From positions 3,306,501-3,370,500 of the forward strand of contig JAQFVV010000030.1 of the NCBI GenBank assembly GCA_028023455.1: a stretch of 64,000 nucleotides of DNA, read 5' to 3'. The DNA is from Epiperipatus broadwayi. Lineage: Eukaryota; Onychophora; Udeonychophora; Euonychophora; Peripatidae. The notes under the pieces are model-generated. The model saw only the letters and a program-made list of their open reading frames with translations, made no database searches and had not been told where the DNA came from. This document shows, piece by piece, positions 1 through 13,276 of this stretch (position 1 is the stretch's first letter; each line of letters starts with the position of its first letter). The position numbers and the translations under genes were made by a program.

Positions 1-2251
1 ATATACTGTAAGTGCTTGATGTATAAGCCAGGATAAAATTGGGGTAAGATCATTAGGAAACATAACTACCTGCCAAAGTATGACACCTCATAAATAAAGG
101 AAACATCCATTTCTACATTTTGATGTACTATTTAAATAAAATCAGTTTCTTACCTGTAAAAATTTCTGTGAAATAAGAATATAGTAGACATCAAAAGTTG
201 ATTAGATATTTTTAGGAATTTTATAGTTTTTTCTTCCTAAGTTTTGTCAGATTAGCATTAGTCATAATTTGTATTTAAATAAAATCTGAATAAATTATTT
301 TTAAAATATTGATACTTGAGATCAACGTAAGACAGAAAATGTATATGATAGAAAGAAAGATTGCATAAAATGTATGATAGTGTATGAAAAAAAAAATCCT
401 TGATTTCATTGTTTATTTTAAATACATTATTTATATTGTTTTTTTATTTATATTACCACAACAGTACTAATTTTGTGTTATATTTTCATACATATTTTAA
501 GTATGCATTATCATTAAAATATTATAAGTTTATTGAAATATCTGAGGTTATAAAATATAAAGAAAATATGGAAAGGTGACCAAGAAGATAACCGCAAGAT
601 AACTCATGGATAGTAAAACTGTATAATAATATTAAGAAAGCATACATGATGATAAGAATGATGAACTTATTATTTTAATGAACTAGATAATAAATATAAG
701 GTGAAGGTTAAAATGTATGGAATAATTATTATTCTATCTGTTATGAATGTAAATAATTTATTGTAAATTTATGAATATTTAAATATTATTTTGTTAGTTA
801 ATTATTTAATATAGTGTTTATAGTTGCATGCCATTAATTATTACTATTATTACTGTAAATAAATAAATATCTTGAGTTAAAGTTTGTATCAGTAATGTTG
901 TTGCATTTGAGAATCATTTCCATCACAATGTCACATCCACATAGAGTTCTTACATATATATATTTATTTCATATTTTATCGAAAACACTATATTCAAAAA
1001 TATATAATTGATATATTAATCATTAATTACTTTTAAATTATAATTCTATTAAAGGGAACTTGTATGATTTCAAATTTTTATTAAATATAAAAAGAATCTT
1101 GAAGATTTATTTGAAAAGTGTAATTAAGTATTTTTACCAAATCAAGAACATATAACAGAAATTAATACTATGTTTTAAGTATCACTTTTTAATTTTGAAA
1201 TCTAGTTTTAAAATTTATTTTATAAAATAAATTTAGAAATATTATATTATTTCAAAGTACAAGTTACTAATAAAGTATATTATAATGTTCCTAATTCTGA
1301 AAGATACAATTACAATGGGTACATGTTTATTAATTAAGAACAGTATTTAGTTGAGTAAAATTTAGAAGATGAAGATTGGATGATAAATCTGTCAATTATA
1401 ATAAAATAATCAGTTTATGGTGATTTTTATTTGTATAAGTATAAGAATAAATCTTAGGGAAAAAAATAAAATTATTTAAGTGAAAGTAAGAAATAAATTG
1501 TGATTAGTAATTTTGATGTATTATTATTATAGTTAGGTAAATTTCAAAACAAGAAGTTAGTTAATGTTTGTAATGGTCAGTGTGATTTTTATTTAAATAG
1601 TTGGATCCCAATAAAATCCCCCTTGTGATTCAATTAATTAATTATCAATAAAAATTTTAAATTATGATCCCAGAGATACCCATAAGGTAATATTAATTAT
1701 TGTAATTTAATTTAGTGCATGTTTTTAATATTATTATTTTATAGTTTCTTAGATTACAAAAGGGTTAGGTACTTATTTAAAATGAAATATTATGTCAGAT
1801 ATTGTTTGTTGTAGGGATTTTCCTAATGATTATAATAGGGAAATATCTGAAGAATTTTTATAATAGCAATGCAATTGTGGAGTGTATTTTATATCCTTGT
1901 CAATGTTAAAACCTCTATGTTGTAATCATCCCTAAAGTTTATCTTATGTTTTTATATATTGTAAGTTGCAAACCAGATAGAAAGTCTTATAGTTTATTGT
2001 TATTATATTTGATTGTCTAATATTGAGCTAGTATAATAGATAATAAAGGGTATAGTATTTGTAGAGCAATTGAAAAGGAAGGTTACAATATATATTACTT
2101 TTTTGACAATCCTTTATAAAAAAAATTTTTGTTACTTTTAATTGTAAACTTTTAAAAAAAGGTTACTAGAAAAAAAATTAAAAACCCTTTGGTTTTTTTT
2201 ACTTTACAATATTTATTTATAATATTTGTATAAATCGCATGTTGTTATTAA
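1..2251. other. A+T-rich DNA without recognisable genes
   Basis: No open reading frame with protein-family character, RNA gene or long inverted repeat was recognised on either strand. The stretch is low-complexity A+T-rich sequence with short homopolymer runs and is probably non-coding. Confidence 0.6.
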
Positions 2252-2557
2252 ATTAGTAATAAATTGAAAGTTTCCAGTCTTTCACATGCGCTTAATGTTG
2301 TTTCTCAGATAGCCAATCAGGTGTTAAACTGTGGTCTTGAAGAGCAATCAGGCCTAGACCCATGATAAAGATTTTGACAAGAAAAGGATATCACCCTTCT
2401 CTTTACTTGACTTTTATATATATATATAAGCCAGTCTTAAGCATCTTGTGTCTAGGCCTGATTGCTCTTCAAGACCATTGTTTAACACCTGATTGGCTGT
2501 CTGAGAAACAACATTAAGCGCATGTGAAAGACTGGCAACTTTCAATTTATTACTAAT
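2252..2557. repeat. Foldback (long inverted repeat) element
   Basis: Two arms of roughly 110-120 bases are near-perfect reverse complements around a loop of about 75 bases that includes a short (TA)n run. The arms begin with ATTAGTAATAAATTG and contain CAGTCTTTCACATG close to the tip. The same tip motif starts two other foldbacks in this window (51586 and 62671), so this is a family and not a chance palindrome. No coding capacity and no clear target duplication were found. A MITE-like or foldback DNA element is the likeliest nature. Confidence 0.8.
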
Positions 2558-3270
2558 ATCTATTTATCAAAACTGGAATAAATTCATTATAAATGTTAAC
2601 AGGATTCATTGGGAAACCAAATAATTATTCACTCCATCTCCATTTAAATGGCTAATATAGCCACCAGTTATTTACTTTCAAACCTGATTACTTAAATATT
2701 TAACTTTAAAGCTAACTGTTTAACCATCTCATTTTTCAATAAATGTATTCACCAGGTGATTTCTTCTGCTTGATATCATCCTTTATGAAATAAATATCAG
2801 CAAGGACAATCTTTATAAGACCAGAAGTGATTATACATTTGTGTTTGTATGTATACTGATAAAACTGTGTATGTATAAACTATAGCAAGATACTTTTTTC
2901 AATAAGTTGTCTAGTAATGGAATTTTTCAATAAGTTGGCCTATTCTAAAACAATAAACTGGCTTGCTGACATCTTCAGGAAAGGCAGAAATTGGGTAGCT
3001 GTTTGCATTCAGTCAGCTTTGTTCAGTCTTTATAATTTGGTAGACTTCAGACATGCCATCTAATACATATGGGGTATGAAATATAAAAGCTGGGTATTGC
3101 TTCAATGTGAATTCAAATTCTATCATTGTGACATTAACAACAGCTCTACTTTTAGCCTTCATCGTAACTTCATAATAATAATGCTGTAAAACTATTATCA
3201 GTCTTGAATGATTCAAATTTATCTTTTTATAGTATATCATAGAATTTGAAAACAACAATTTAGTAAATTC
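2558..3270. other. A+T-rich DNA, nothing recognised
   Basis: Only an 81-codon minus-strand reading frame (3013-3258) stands out by length. Its protein shows no family motif and there is no supporting context, so it is not called as a gene. Confidence 0.5.
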
Positions 3271-3480
3271 TTATATAAATACAATTTATCCAACCACCTT
3301 CAACACTTTTTAGCAAAAGCCTTTTATTATATATATATATATAGCAATATATATTTATTATATATATATATATATACACACTTTTTGTTTCACTAGTCAT
3401 GCAATGTAAGGAGTATGTACAATAAAAGGTTTTTGCTAAAAAGTGTTAAAAATGGTTTGGATAAATTGTATTTATATAAA
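3271..3480. repeat. Foldback element with (TA)n core
   Basis: The arms at about 3271-3331 and 3420-3480 are reverse complements with a few mismatches. Both read through TTATATAAATACAATTTATC and ACACTTTTTAGCAAAA. The loop holds two (TA)n runs. It is non-coding. No second copy was noticed in the window and no target duplication was resolved. Confidence 0.7.
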
Positions 3481-4180
3481 ATATTACAGCAAAATAAAGA
3501 AAAGATGATTTTAGTAAGTAAATTTTTTCTGTATCTTGAAAAAAAAACGGTTAATGACTCTTTTCAATTTACCTAATTAAAACCCAATTTTTAATCTGAA
3601 AAGTATTTTTAATCTTTTCAACAACAGAGTATTATATTATACTAAATTTTATCACAAGCTTTAATTTTAAAAAAATTCTTAATCTAATTACAAAATAAAT
3701 AGAGACATTTTATAATTACCTATCATCTATTATAACATAAAAACAAGTTTGTTTTAGATTTTTTTATTTTATTTTATCAAAAATCAGAATAAAATATTAA
3801 ATAGACATTTTTAAAATGTTTCATTTAAAATAATTTATAATAATTTTAAGTATCAAAATTATTATTTAATTTTTGACTATTATTTCAATATAATATAGAA
3901 AATATCTACAAAAAAATTTGTTTGTGTTTATTTTCTACTTTTCCTTTCAACTTTATATATATATATGTATACACACTACTTTGTTGTTGTATGCCATGAC
4001 ATAATGGTCTCAATATATATATATATGCAAACACACTTTTTGTAAATAATAGCTTTTAATTATAAATTTGAAATATACTTTAAATGTATGTCAGTAAAAG
4101 TGTTAAATTATTTTTACATATAAATTGTAGAGCTTTAGTACATATCCATAATTTATGAAAAGTTTTTGTTACTATTGTTC
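3481..4180. other. A+T-rich DNA, nothing recognised
   Basis: Low-complexity sequence with short (TA)n runs near 3953 and 4013. There is no reading frame or RNA gene of note. Confidence 0.5.
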
Positions 4181-4188
4181 ATCTAGAT

Positions 4189-4650
4189 CAGGGGTGGGCA
4201 AATAGTGGCCCAAAAGCCACATGTGGCCCACTACGAGTTTTTATGCGGCCCTCCAAGACAATCAGAAAAATCCACCTTGGACTGAGATTTCCTTCCTGTT
4301 GTGTGACCGAATATTCATCTCATATTTTCCACTAGAATGTCCACATCAATGTGCAGTGCTTTTCCAGTTGATCTGATTAATTTCAATTTTGTCTTTGCAT
4401 TAGCAAATATATATATTTCCAACTTTTGTGAAACCATGAATGCTCCAAAAAAATGTAAAATTGGTAATGAATGTCATGTGTTTAATGAAGAATGGACAAG
4501 CAAATATTTCTTTGGTAATACAGGGAATAAAGCAGTGTGTTTATTGTGTCATGAAAAAAAGATGCGGTCCTCTGTTAACCTTCACTTCCACAAAGTGGCC
4601 CCCTCCACCAACCTATGTGGCCCCCAAGCCAAAACAATTGCCCACCCCTG
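4189..4650 (+). mobile_element. Internally deleted hAT transposon with intact ends
   Basis: The element starts with CAGGGGTGGGCAA and ends with the exact reverse complement, a 13-base terminal inverted repeat of hAT type. It is flanked by a perfect 8-base target duplication, ATCTAGAT, at 4181-4188 and 4651-4658. The duplication fits the nTCTAGAn preference known for Buster/SPIN-like hATs. Only 462 bases remain: the 5' end, the start of a transposase gene with its zinc finger, and the 3' end. It is therefore a deletion derivative that could only have moved with transposase supplied in trans. Confidence 0.92.
4436..4563 (+). pseudogene. hAT transposase N-terminal fragment (BED-type zinc finger)
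   Basis: From the ATG at 4436 the frame encodes a basic N-terminus followed by the motif VFNEEWTSKYFF and then a CLLC pair. This is the pattern at the start of ZBED/GTF2IRD2-like hAT transposases, where a BED finger binds the transposon ends. The finger's histidine half and the whole catalytic RNase H-like domain are missing. After the CLLCHEKK residues the frame runs into the element's 3' terminal sequence and stops at the edge of the target duplication. The 104-codon open frame beginning further upstream at 4337 is in the same phase, but its extra N-terminal residues look like untranslated leader. This is a dead remnant. Family assignment is confident; exact subfamily is not. Confidence 0.8.
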
Positions 4651-4658
4651 ATCTAGAT

Positions 4659-5703
<1,045 letters not shown>

Positions 5704-5745
5704 TTTAAATAAATCATTTTTCATAGTGCGATGTTTGTAAACTGT

Positions 5746-6112
5746 AATATTTAACACAGCATTATGCTGTTGCACATGCGCTTTGAAGATTTTAACTATA
5801 AATGAATGAATACTAACACTCAACCACATGATAAAGTCTTTGGAAAAGATAGAATGGCCATCTATCTTTTCAAACCCAAATGCTTTTGTATGGGCAAATC
5901 TTAAGTGTTTGAAAGTGAAAGGGTGAATATATTAAATACGCTTTCACTTTCAAACACTTAAAATTCTCCCATACAAAAGCATTTGGGTTCAAAAAGGCAG
6001 ATGGCCATTCTATCTTTTCCAAAGACTTTATCATGTGGTTGAGTGTTAGTATTCATTCATTTATAGTTAAAATCTTCAAAGCACATGTGCAACAGCGTAA
6101 TGCTGTGTTAAA

Positions 6113-6116
<4 letters not shown>
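5746..6116. repeat. Foldback element
   Basis: The arms at about 5746-5920 and 5940-6116 are reverse complements with scattered mismatches and indels. The tips read AATATTTAACACAGC. Its right tip merges directly into an (ATT)n run. A diverged single arm of the same family lies at about 43636-43800. It has no coding capacity. The target duplication is obscured by the microsatellite. Confidence 0.8.
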
Positions 6117-6175
<59 letters not shown>

Positions 6176-6213
6176 GATGATGATGATGATGATGATGATG
6201 ATAATGATGATGA
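6112..6213. repeat. (ATT)n then (ATG)n microsatellite
   Basis: About 20 ATT units pass into about 10 ATG units at the right tip of the foldback. Open frames across it encode runs of Ile or Met and are not genes. Confidence 0.97.
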
Positions 6214-6451
6214 AAAAACAGTTTAAACTTTGTGGCTAATTGTTCTAATGGGCAAAATATAAAATGCACTAACACACACAAGCACACAAAGCTGAAGACA
6301 AATAAAGAAATTATTATTATTATTTTAATGTATATATTTAATTAATTACATGGCTAAGTGCTTTCAAGGGTCAGAGCTCTCATATTCATAGCCATCTTGT
6401 AAATAGACAGGAAATTGATTAAGAGTGATGTAAATTTATGCAAATACGATA

Positions 6452-6950
6452 GTTACATATTCCACTTCCTGGATATTTTGTAGCAAGAGTCTTTTCTATT
6501 TATGGCATCACTATATCTAGTGATAAAGTAAGCCTCTTTTATCTTTTCTTTTGAGATCATGTCACTCTCTGCAAACCACCACTGGATCTTTAGGTTGGCA
6601 ATCATGACCGGCTGAAGTGTGGTGCTGTGCAAAAATTAAACAGAAAAAGTGTCCATCAGTGCTTTATTATAGAAGTATGTGTGTTGGGATAGTTTAGTGG
6701 ACAGAGAGACCCTGGTCTGACCATAATATGAAGATTTACAATGTTTTTCAGGGCAGGCAATATTATAGACCACTTGAGGTGTCAGTGAGGGTGGTAAGCT
6801 GTCATTAGTGTTATTGATTAGTTTGTTGGAGTTGGGAGGTATGTGAAATCATAAATGATATTTATTATTGAATATATTGTAAAAACGTTTATGCACATTA
6901 AGCAGATAAGGGAGTAGAAGTCTTTGCCTGTCTGGGTTAGAGACCTGATT
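6452..6950 (-). pseudogene. Penelope-like element: RT thumb and GIY-YIG remnant (PLE-a)
   Basis: Read on the minus strand, one frame runs from about 6950 to the stop near 6452, with two in-frame stops (after the KYHL and TFSV residues). It begins with an LLLPYLLNVHKRF block, the segment that follows the reverse-transcriptase core in PLEs. Next come VVYNIAC (the GIY position), two cysteines around EKHCK, SYYGQTR (the YIG position), and a LSQHTYFYNKAL helix. This arrangement identifies a Penelope-type GIY-YIG endonuclease, which nicks target DNA for retrotransposition. The upstream RT core is absent because the copy is cut off at the microsatellite starting at 6951. The closest relative here is the copy at 31906-32373, which shares the YYG...LS..QH.YFYN pattern. 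Confidence 0.82.
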
Positions 6951-7240
<290 letters not shown>

Positions 7241-8197
7241 TTATTAATTACTTTCCAGATAGGCACAGTTCATTTTAATTTTAAATTATTTTTTACTGAA
7301 AACATTTCATTCAAGTATAATTTTGTAAGTAATTTCTTCCATTGTTTTCTAATACTGTCAATAATTTGTACACAGTGCTTGTAATTTTTAACTTTGCCTA
7401 ATACTTTTTAGCATTTATCTTTAACCCTATTTTAGTTTTTGTATAAAAAGTCTTACAATATTTCCGACAGCTTTGTGATATATTTATAACCTGAGCAGCT
7501 AAAAAATGTACACATTTTAAATAATCTTTATTTATTGTTACACATTTTCTTTTCCATTTTAATCTGCAAAACATTGTCTATAAATTGCTAAAAAAAGTTT
7601 TGGGGATATAAAATTAGTTTGCCTATCCTTTTTACTAAAATTGAGTTTCGTAATGTACTCATAATTATGTTGTCTAATAACTACTGTAATTTGATTAATA
7701 TTTTTTCAAAATTTCCCAATATTAGTCTATGTTAAGATAGTTCACCATTTTACACATAGTTAAACTGCTTGAAAGAATGCTTATTTTGTTATGGTTTACA
7801 AATTCAATGGAAAATGTACACTCAAAGTCATTAGTGCCATCTAGAATCTAGAATATCTGATATTTGAATATAATGTGGCAATTGTTTTATAGTATCTTAA
7901 AAGTAGAATGTTGCTATATAAATTATTCATTGGTTCAAAATTTAGATCCAAAACAAATCCTCTCTATATGCTTTTTGAGCTTCTACAATAAGAAATTTAC
8001 ACCGATTATCCTCAAAAATAGCATGTAAATTCTAGAAGAATCATATTTGCTAATGATATATTTATTTTCCAATCACTTCTTTGTTTATAAAATGTTCAGG
8101 CACTTTTAGCATTAAAATCATTGACAACTGACAACCATATGTTTTTTTTTTCAATATAAAAACAAGATTCTGCTATTTAATTATTTACAATTAATTC
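7241..8197. other. A+T-rich DNA, nothing recognised
   Basis: No reading frame, RNA gene or repeat could be supported. Confidence 0.5.
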
Positions 8198-8423
8198 TGT
8201 GTAATAGAAATTGTGGACTTAATCGGTGAAGTATTGAATAGCTTCATGCTCTCAGATCTAAATGCTTTAGTTTTGCCTATTCATATAAAAAGTAAGTTGA
8301 AGTAAAGAGTGGTTCTGCTCTTTTTTTCCAAAGTTGTAAGCTTGTGTTTAAGACCTATAGAGGTCCCTATCTTCACATTTTTAAGTGCATACTCTTGAGG
8401 TTCACAGCCTTAATAAAATATTA
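8198..8423 (+). repeat. Interspersed repeat, family 2
   Basis: Begins near TGTGTAATAGAAATTGTGGA and ends near CCTTAATAAAATATTA. The same sequence in the same order recurs at 33416-33640. The end part, with AGCTTGTGGTTAAGAC and GGTCCCTA, recurs at 25590-25781 and 29385-29478. It is non-coding. The copy at 33292-33640 has an 8-base target duplication, so this is a mobile repeat of unknown class. Confidence 0.75.
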
Positions 8424-11400
8424 ATTAATTCTGTTATAAAGTCTAGCATATACATTTTGTGTTGGACATTTTCTACAGAACATGATTGTAACTTTAATTT
8501 CAGAAAATATATATTAGCAAAAATATCAATAAATAGATATAACTTTTATTTGAATTAAATAATAGCAGAAATTTATTTAAATAGTTTTACCATACTAAAG
8601 AATATGCACTTAAATTAGTAATATATAATTAAGGTAAAGTCTTTAGTTAAAATACTATATCTGATGACTTTAGCTGTGTTTTAATTTTAGTTTTGTATAA
8701 TATTTAATTTTTACATCATTTGAATTAATTGAGAATTTCTAATTTTTGTAGTTTGTCAAAATATCATTGAAGATTGAAAGTTTTCAAAGCAATATGGTTA
8801 AAAATATATATTAAAATTATTATCATCACTAGAACCCTATTAAATTTATTTTTTTTAACAACAATAATAAATCATTCTTTTTTTCTTTAAAAATATATAT
8901 GTTCTATAAAATATAATATTCTCTTCATATAAATCGAATAATATATATATATTCGTTTAAAAAAACTTTCTTTCTTTCTCATTAAACCATATATATGTAC
9001 GTTGGAAAGATGTTAGTGTATTAAAGATGTATGTATATGATTTAATCAACATTTTTTAAAAGAAAAAAGGAGAATATATTTTATTGGATTTACATGAAGA
9101 GAATATAATATTGTTAAACTATAAATATTTCATAGTGGCAAAGATAATTTGATATAATAGGCAATACTTACACGTGCAAATTATTTACCAAAGTTGGTTT
9201 TTAAAAAAGGAGAGAGAATTTTATAGTTTAACACAAACTTAATTAAACAAAATATTTGGAATTGATTGAAAAGATATATTACAATGACATTCTTAAAACT
9301 GTCCAATTTGTCAAAAAAAAATATTGTCATAAGTAGAATAATTTATTTCATTCATAATAATATTTTCTAAAAGATTTTTGGGTAAAAAATATTTTAATAC
9401 TATTTTTTGTTTTGTTTTAGAACTGAAGTTTAATTTATTGCAGTAATTAATTTATTAAGACAAAAAAAAAAAGCTGTTTTACCAGCTACCATAGTAGTAC
9501 AATCAATTTGATTAAAAATTGTATAATTGTTGAAATTTCAAAGATTTTTACCTCTTTGTTGTTGTTGTTGTTATCCCCAAGGAATTATTTGATTAAATAA
9601 AAAAGCAAATGAAAACTAAAGATTATTAATTTTTCTTTTCATAATATGGATTGAAAATAAAAATTGTTTTTGATTCGTGCCATCTTATAAATAAATAATG
9701 AGTCCAATTATTAACATATATACTTTCTATAATTTTTTTAAAAATAGGATTAAACTTTATTGGTACAAAATGTTTTACAAGGTAAGCATTGATTCAAATA
9801 GTATAATATGAAGATCTAAGAAGATACACTGTATTTTTTGTTCATAGCATTTCCAAAATTGATCAACCTGTAAAAACTCAAAACATTAGTCCATGAAATG
9901 ACTAATTATTAAAAGTAAACCTAGGTTACAATTAGGAATTATTTGTAAAGTCTAGAAGTCAAATATGAATAGCATTTTAGGAGTATAATATTGAAAAATC
10001 CAATTTGCAACAGATAAATTGAGGAATAGAAAAACACTTGAGATAATATAAAATGCAGGCTAAGTCAACCTACTGTTCTGTTCTCCAGAATGGCCTCGAA
10101 TATCTCCAGAAGAGAGCAATTCAGTATACTTTAGAAGCCTTGTGGAGAACTAGAAAAAAAAACTAAGATTTGAAATGACTCTGCTGAAAACCATTCTAAT
10201 CCATCACAATGAGCCACATGATCAGCAAAGGGCAAACTCTATCAATAATCATATTGGAAAAAATAGTAATAAATAAGGTGAATCACTTGTAATTAAAACC
10301 ATTAGGCTAAACTGCAGCTTATTTTGCAATAATCCATGGATAAAATCATTTATAAAAATAATGCTAAAAACTGCTAAAAAATAATATTATTTCTCCTTTC
10401 CTAGGAATGAAAAAATCAGTGTCAGAAACGATCCCCATAGCACCCTCATTCCAGCTTCCATATTCAACAGAACTAGAATTTAAGCTTCCAGACCCCTCCT
10501 GATCACCAGACTCTCTCATCCACTCAACAAAACTGAGTGAATTAAAGAATTTTTCATTAAAAGGCAAAATCACTATAGAAATCTTTTGAAATTACCATGG
10601 CTGCCATATAATTTGCATAGTGTTTTTATAACAATTGAAATTATTCTTATTTGTGATAACATATTGACATAACTTGTATACAAAAAGAAAGCTAAGAAAC
10701 TCTTCTTTTAAATAAGAATAGTTTTAAAAAAATTAATTCCATAAACTAAGAAAAAAGGAATTAAAATGTGAAGCCAGTAACAGAGTTAACTGGAGTCATT
10801 TGCCCCCTCTAGTGGACTTTTTATAATTTTAAATTAAAATACTGCAATACTTTATTATAGTTTATAAAGTCAGACCAGATTCTTATTTGAGTAGTGTCCT
10901 GTGCAGTTTATTCTAATATCACAATGTGCAAAATCCAAGGATTCCTGGATCCAAACACAAACTATCACTTCTGGTGCTTAAATGTTATATAATCTTTCAA
11001 TTAACTGACCATTCATTTTTTTTTAAATTTGCAGTAACTAAACTTAATTTTTTTCTTGTGTTAAAATTGTTTGTATCAAAATATGAATTTGTGAAAAAAA
11101 ATTTTTCCCATACCTTAAGAGTTTAGTATTTATTACTATTTTTATAAACTGTTAAATGAAGTTAGACAATGAATATTTTCTTCTTATCAAAAGCCACTAT
11201 AGTTAATCAGTACTTCCTGTCCCTCCACCAATAGACAGAATAAATACTTTTGTTTGATTCTGAGTGTAACTAGTTATCCTGATCAATAAAGCTACTATTG
11301 ATTGGCAGTTTGAGTATCTGGACTTTAAATTTCTCAGGAAAAAAAAATTAATATGTAGATAATCTAAAAGCTAGCAAAGAGTTTTTCTGTGCAGTTTAAT

Positions 11401-11856
11401 GAAGTGATGGACTGTGGATTATAGAGTGAAAGGTTTCAGGGTCAAAGTTCAATTACTTCTGATGCTAACATTACATTACCTCCCAAGCAAACAATTTGAT
11501 TTACGTCAACGTTGTTATACATGAAGTTGGCTATCTTAAGTACTAAAAACAGTTTTAATTACATATTTATCTATGTAATATATCTTTTGATAAATTATTT
11601 GCTTGTTAGAGAAATGTGGATGCATATCCATTATATATTAAATTTTTTATATCTTTTTGTCTTTATAATGCACGTTTTTGTTTTGTTTGTTTTTTCCATT
11701 TAATTTAGATAAAATTTTATCAATAATAAAAGTTTATTAGAAAAAAAGTGAATACTTTCAAACCAAAAATAATTGAACCTTGCCACACACCTGTGATGAT
11801 TACTACTAAAGATTATACATATAAATTTAATATTTTTAATGATTAATATACTTGAA
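8424..11856. other. A+T-rich DNA without recognised genes
   Basis: Mostly low complexity. About 10050-10260 is less A+T-biased, and one frame there carries a LEYLQKRAIQYT-like stretch. It has no recognisable domain and was not assigned. Around 10800 the text CCCCCTCTAGTGG resembles the tail of some invertebrate SINEs, but no head or target duplication was found. Confidence 0.45.
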
Positions 11857-12040
11857 AATTAATTAATAAATTGGATCACCGTTATATATATATGAAATTA
11901 AATCCGCAGTCAAAAGTCAAGATGTATTGATATGCAGCAACCAATCAGATCCGGTCTGATTGTTTGCTGCACATCAATGTGTCTTGGCTGTGGATTTAAC
12001 TTTATATATATATATCGGCGATCCCATTTACTAATTAATT
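11857..12040. repeat. Foldback element
   Basis: Left and right arms of about 80-85 bases are reverse complements. Shared blocks read TTAAATCC, CAAGATG/CAAGACA and GCAGCAA.CAATCAGA. Each arm contains a short (TA)n run. It is non-coding, with no second copy noticed here and no clear target duplication. Confidence 0.75.
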
Positions 12041-13276
12041 TACACACATATATATAATATCTAACTTCATAAATAAATTATGAGTAATAGAAAAATATTT
12101 GATGCCATAATTTTTTTTTTCATTTTACATATAAATCGATTTTTTAATGTAATACAATGTAAAACGTTATTTGAAATTTTATATAAACTAAACATGCAAG
12201 CTTATTTGAGCATCTATTATTTTTTTTATAATATTGTAATCTATAAAAATTTTAATAAATAATGAATACATATTTTATTTTATGTAAATGAAATGGAAAA
12301 AATAAAACAAAAACACTTTGTTATTTAGAAAGTTTAAAACAAAACTGAAAGAAAAAAGATTAATCAGATTATTATAAGTATATATCTACTTTTAATTTTT
12401 CCAAGTGCGCGTTTGTGCATGCTGTCCAGCAACTTGATTAAACAGTAAATATATATATATGTGCGATGTAATAAAATAGATAATAACAAATTATTATGCT
12501 TTTGTATTTTTTGTTTATTATTTCATTTAAAAAAAAAATTAAATTAAAAAAAATCCACACAGAAAATTTTATTATTTCGGATTGACACTGTAAATAAATT
12601 TATAATTATCTGTTTTAATTCTAATTTGCTTAAGTTGAAAATAGGGTTATATCAAGAAATAGAAGGCAAGATTGAAAAAATTTTTACAAACTTAATAATT
12701 GTTAAAAAAACAATCAAACTTTTGTCTAAATGGAGACAGAATAATCTAAAACAGTGATCAATGAAAATATGAAATCACTGAACCTGATTGTCCACTTATA
12801 TTAAATAAAATTGATGATAACAGGGATTTGTATTAGCTCAAATTTTGTTTCACATTTTATATGATAGCGTTTTTGGAAAAAATAATAGAAAATTTCATGA
12901 AGTAGACATCAAGATACAATATAAATTTGATTGTGTTGTTTTTAATTTGAAACTTTTAATAAAGCAGTAACAAGAACTTCATCTTAATGATTGTGCTAAT
13001 ATTTGCTAATTCAAAGAAAGAGCTTCAAAATTTTTTAATGTTTCGATTAAAATCTATAATGAATTTCATTCATTAATTGGTGTTTAAAAATCTCAGGAAC
13101 TTTAATCTTCAGGGATGGAAGAAGAATTTTCAGCAACTTTTAGCATAATGTAAATCTATTTATTTTAAGAAGAAAAACACATGGGTGTAAAGACACAATG
13201 TAAAACTTCAATATAATGTTGCTACATTTAACAAATTAAAAGATAAAGTATTTTATCATAATTATATGACTACAAG
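12041..13276. other. A+T-rich DNA, nothing recognised
   Basis: The open frames here are short, A+T-composed and motif-free. Confidence 0.5.

Noticed and set aside
3013-3258. 81-codon minus-strand frame
   Set aside because: No domain, no start context, and composition like the surrounding A+T-rich DNA.
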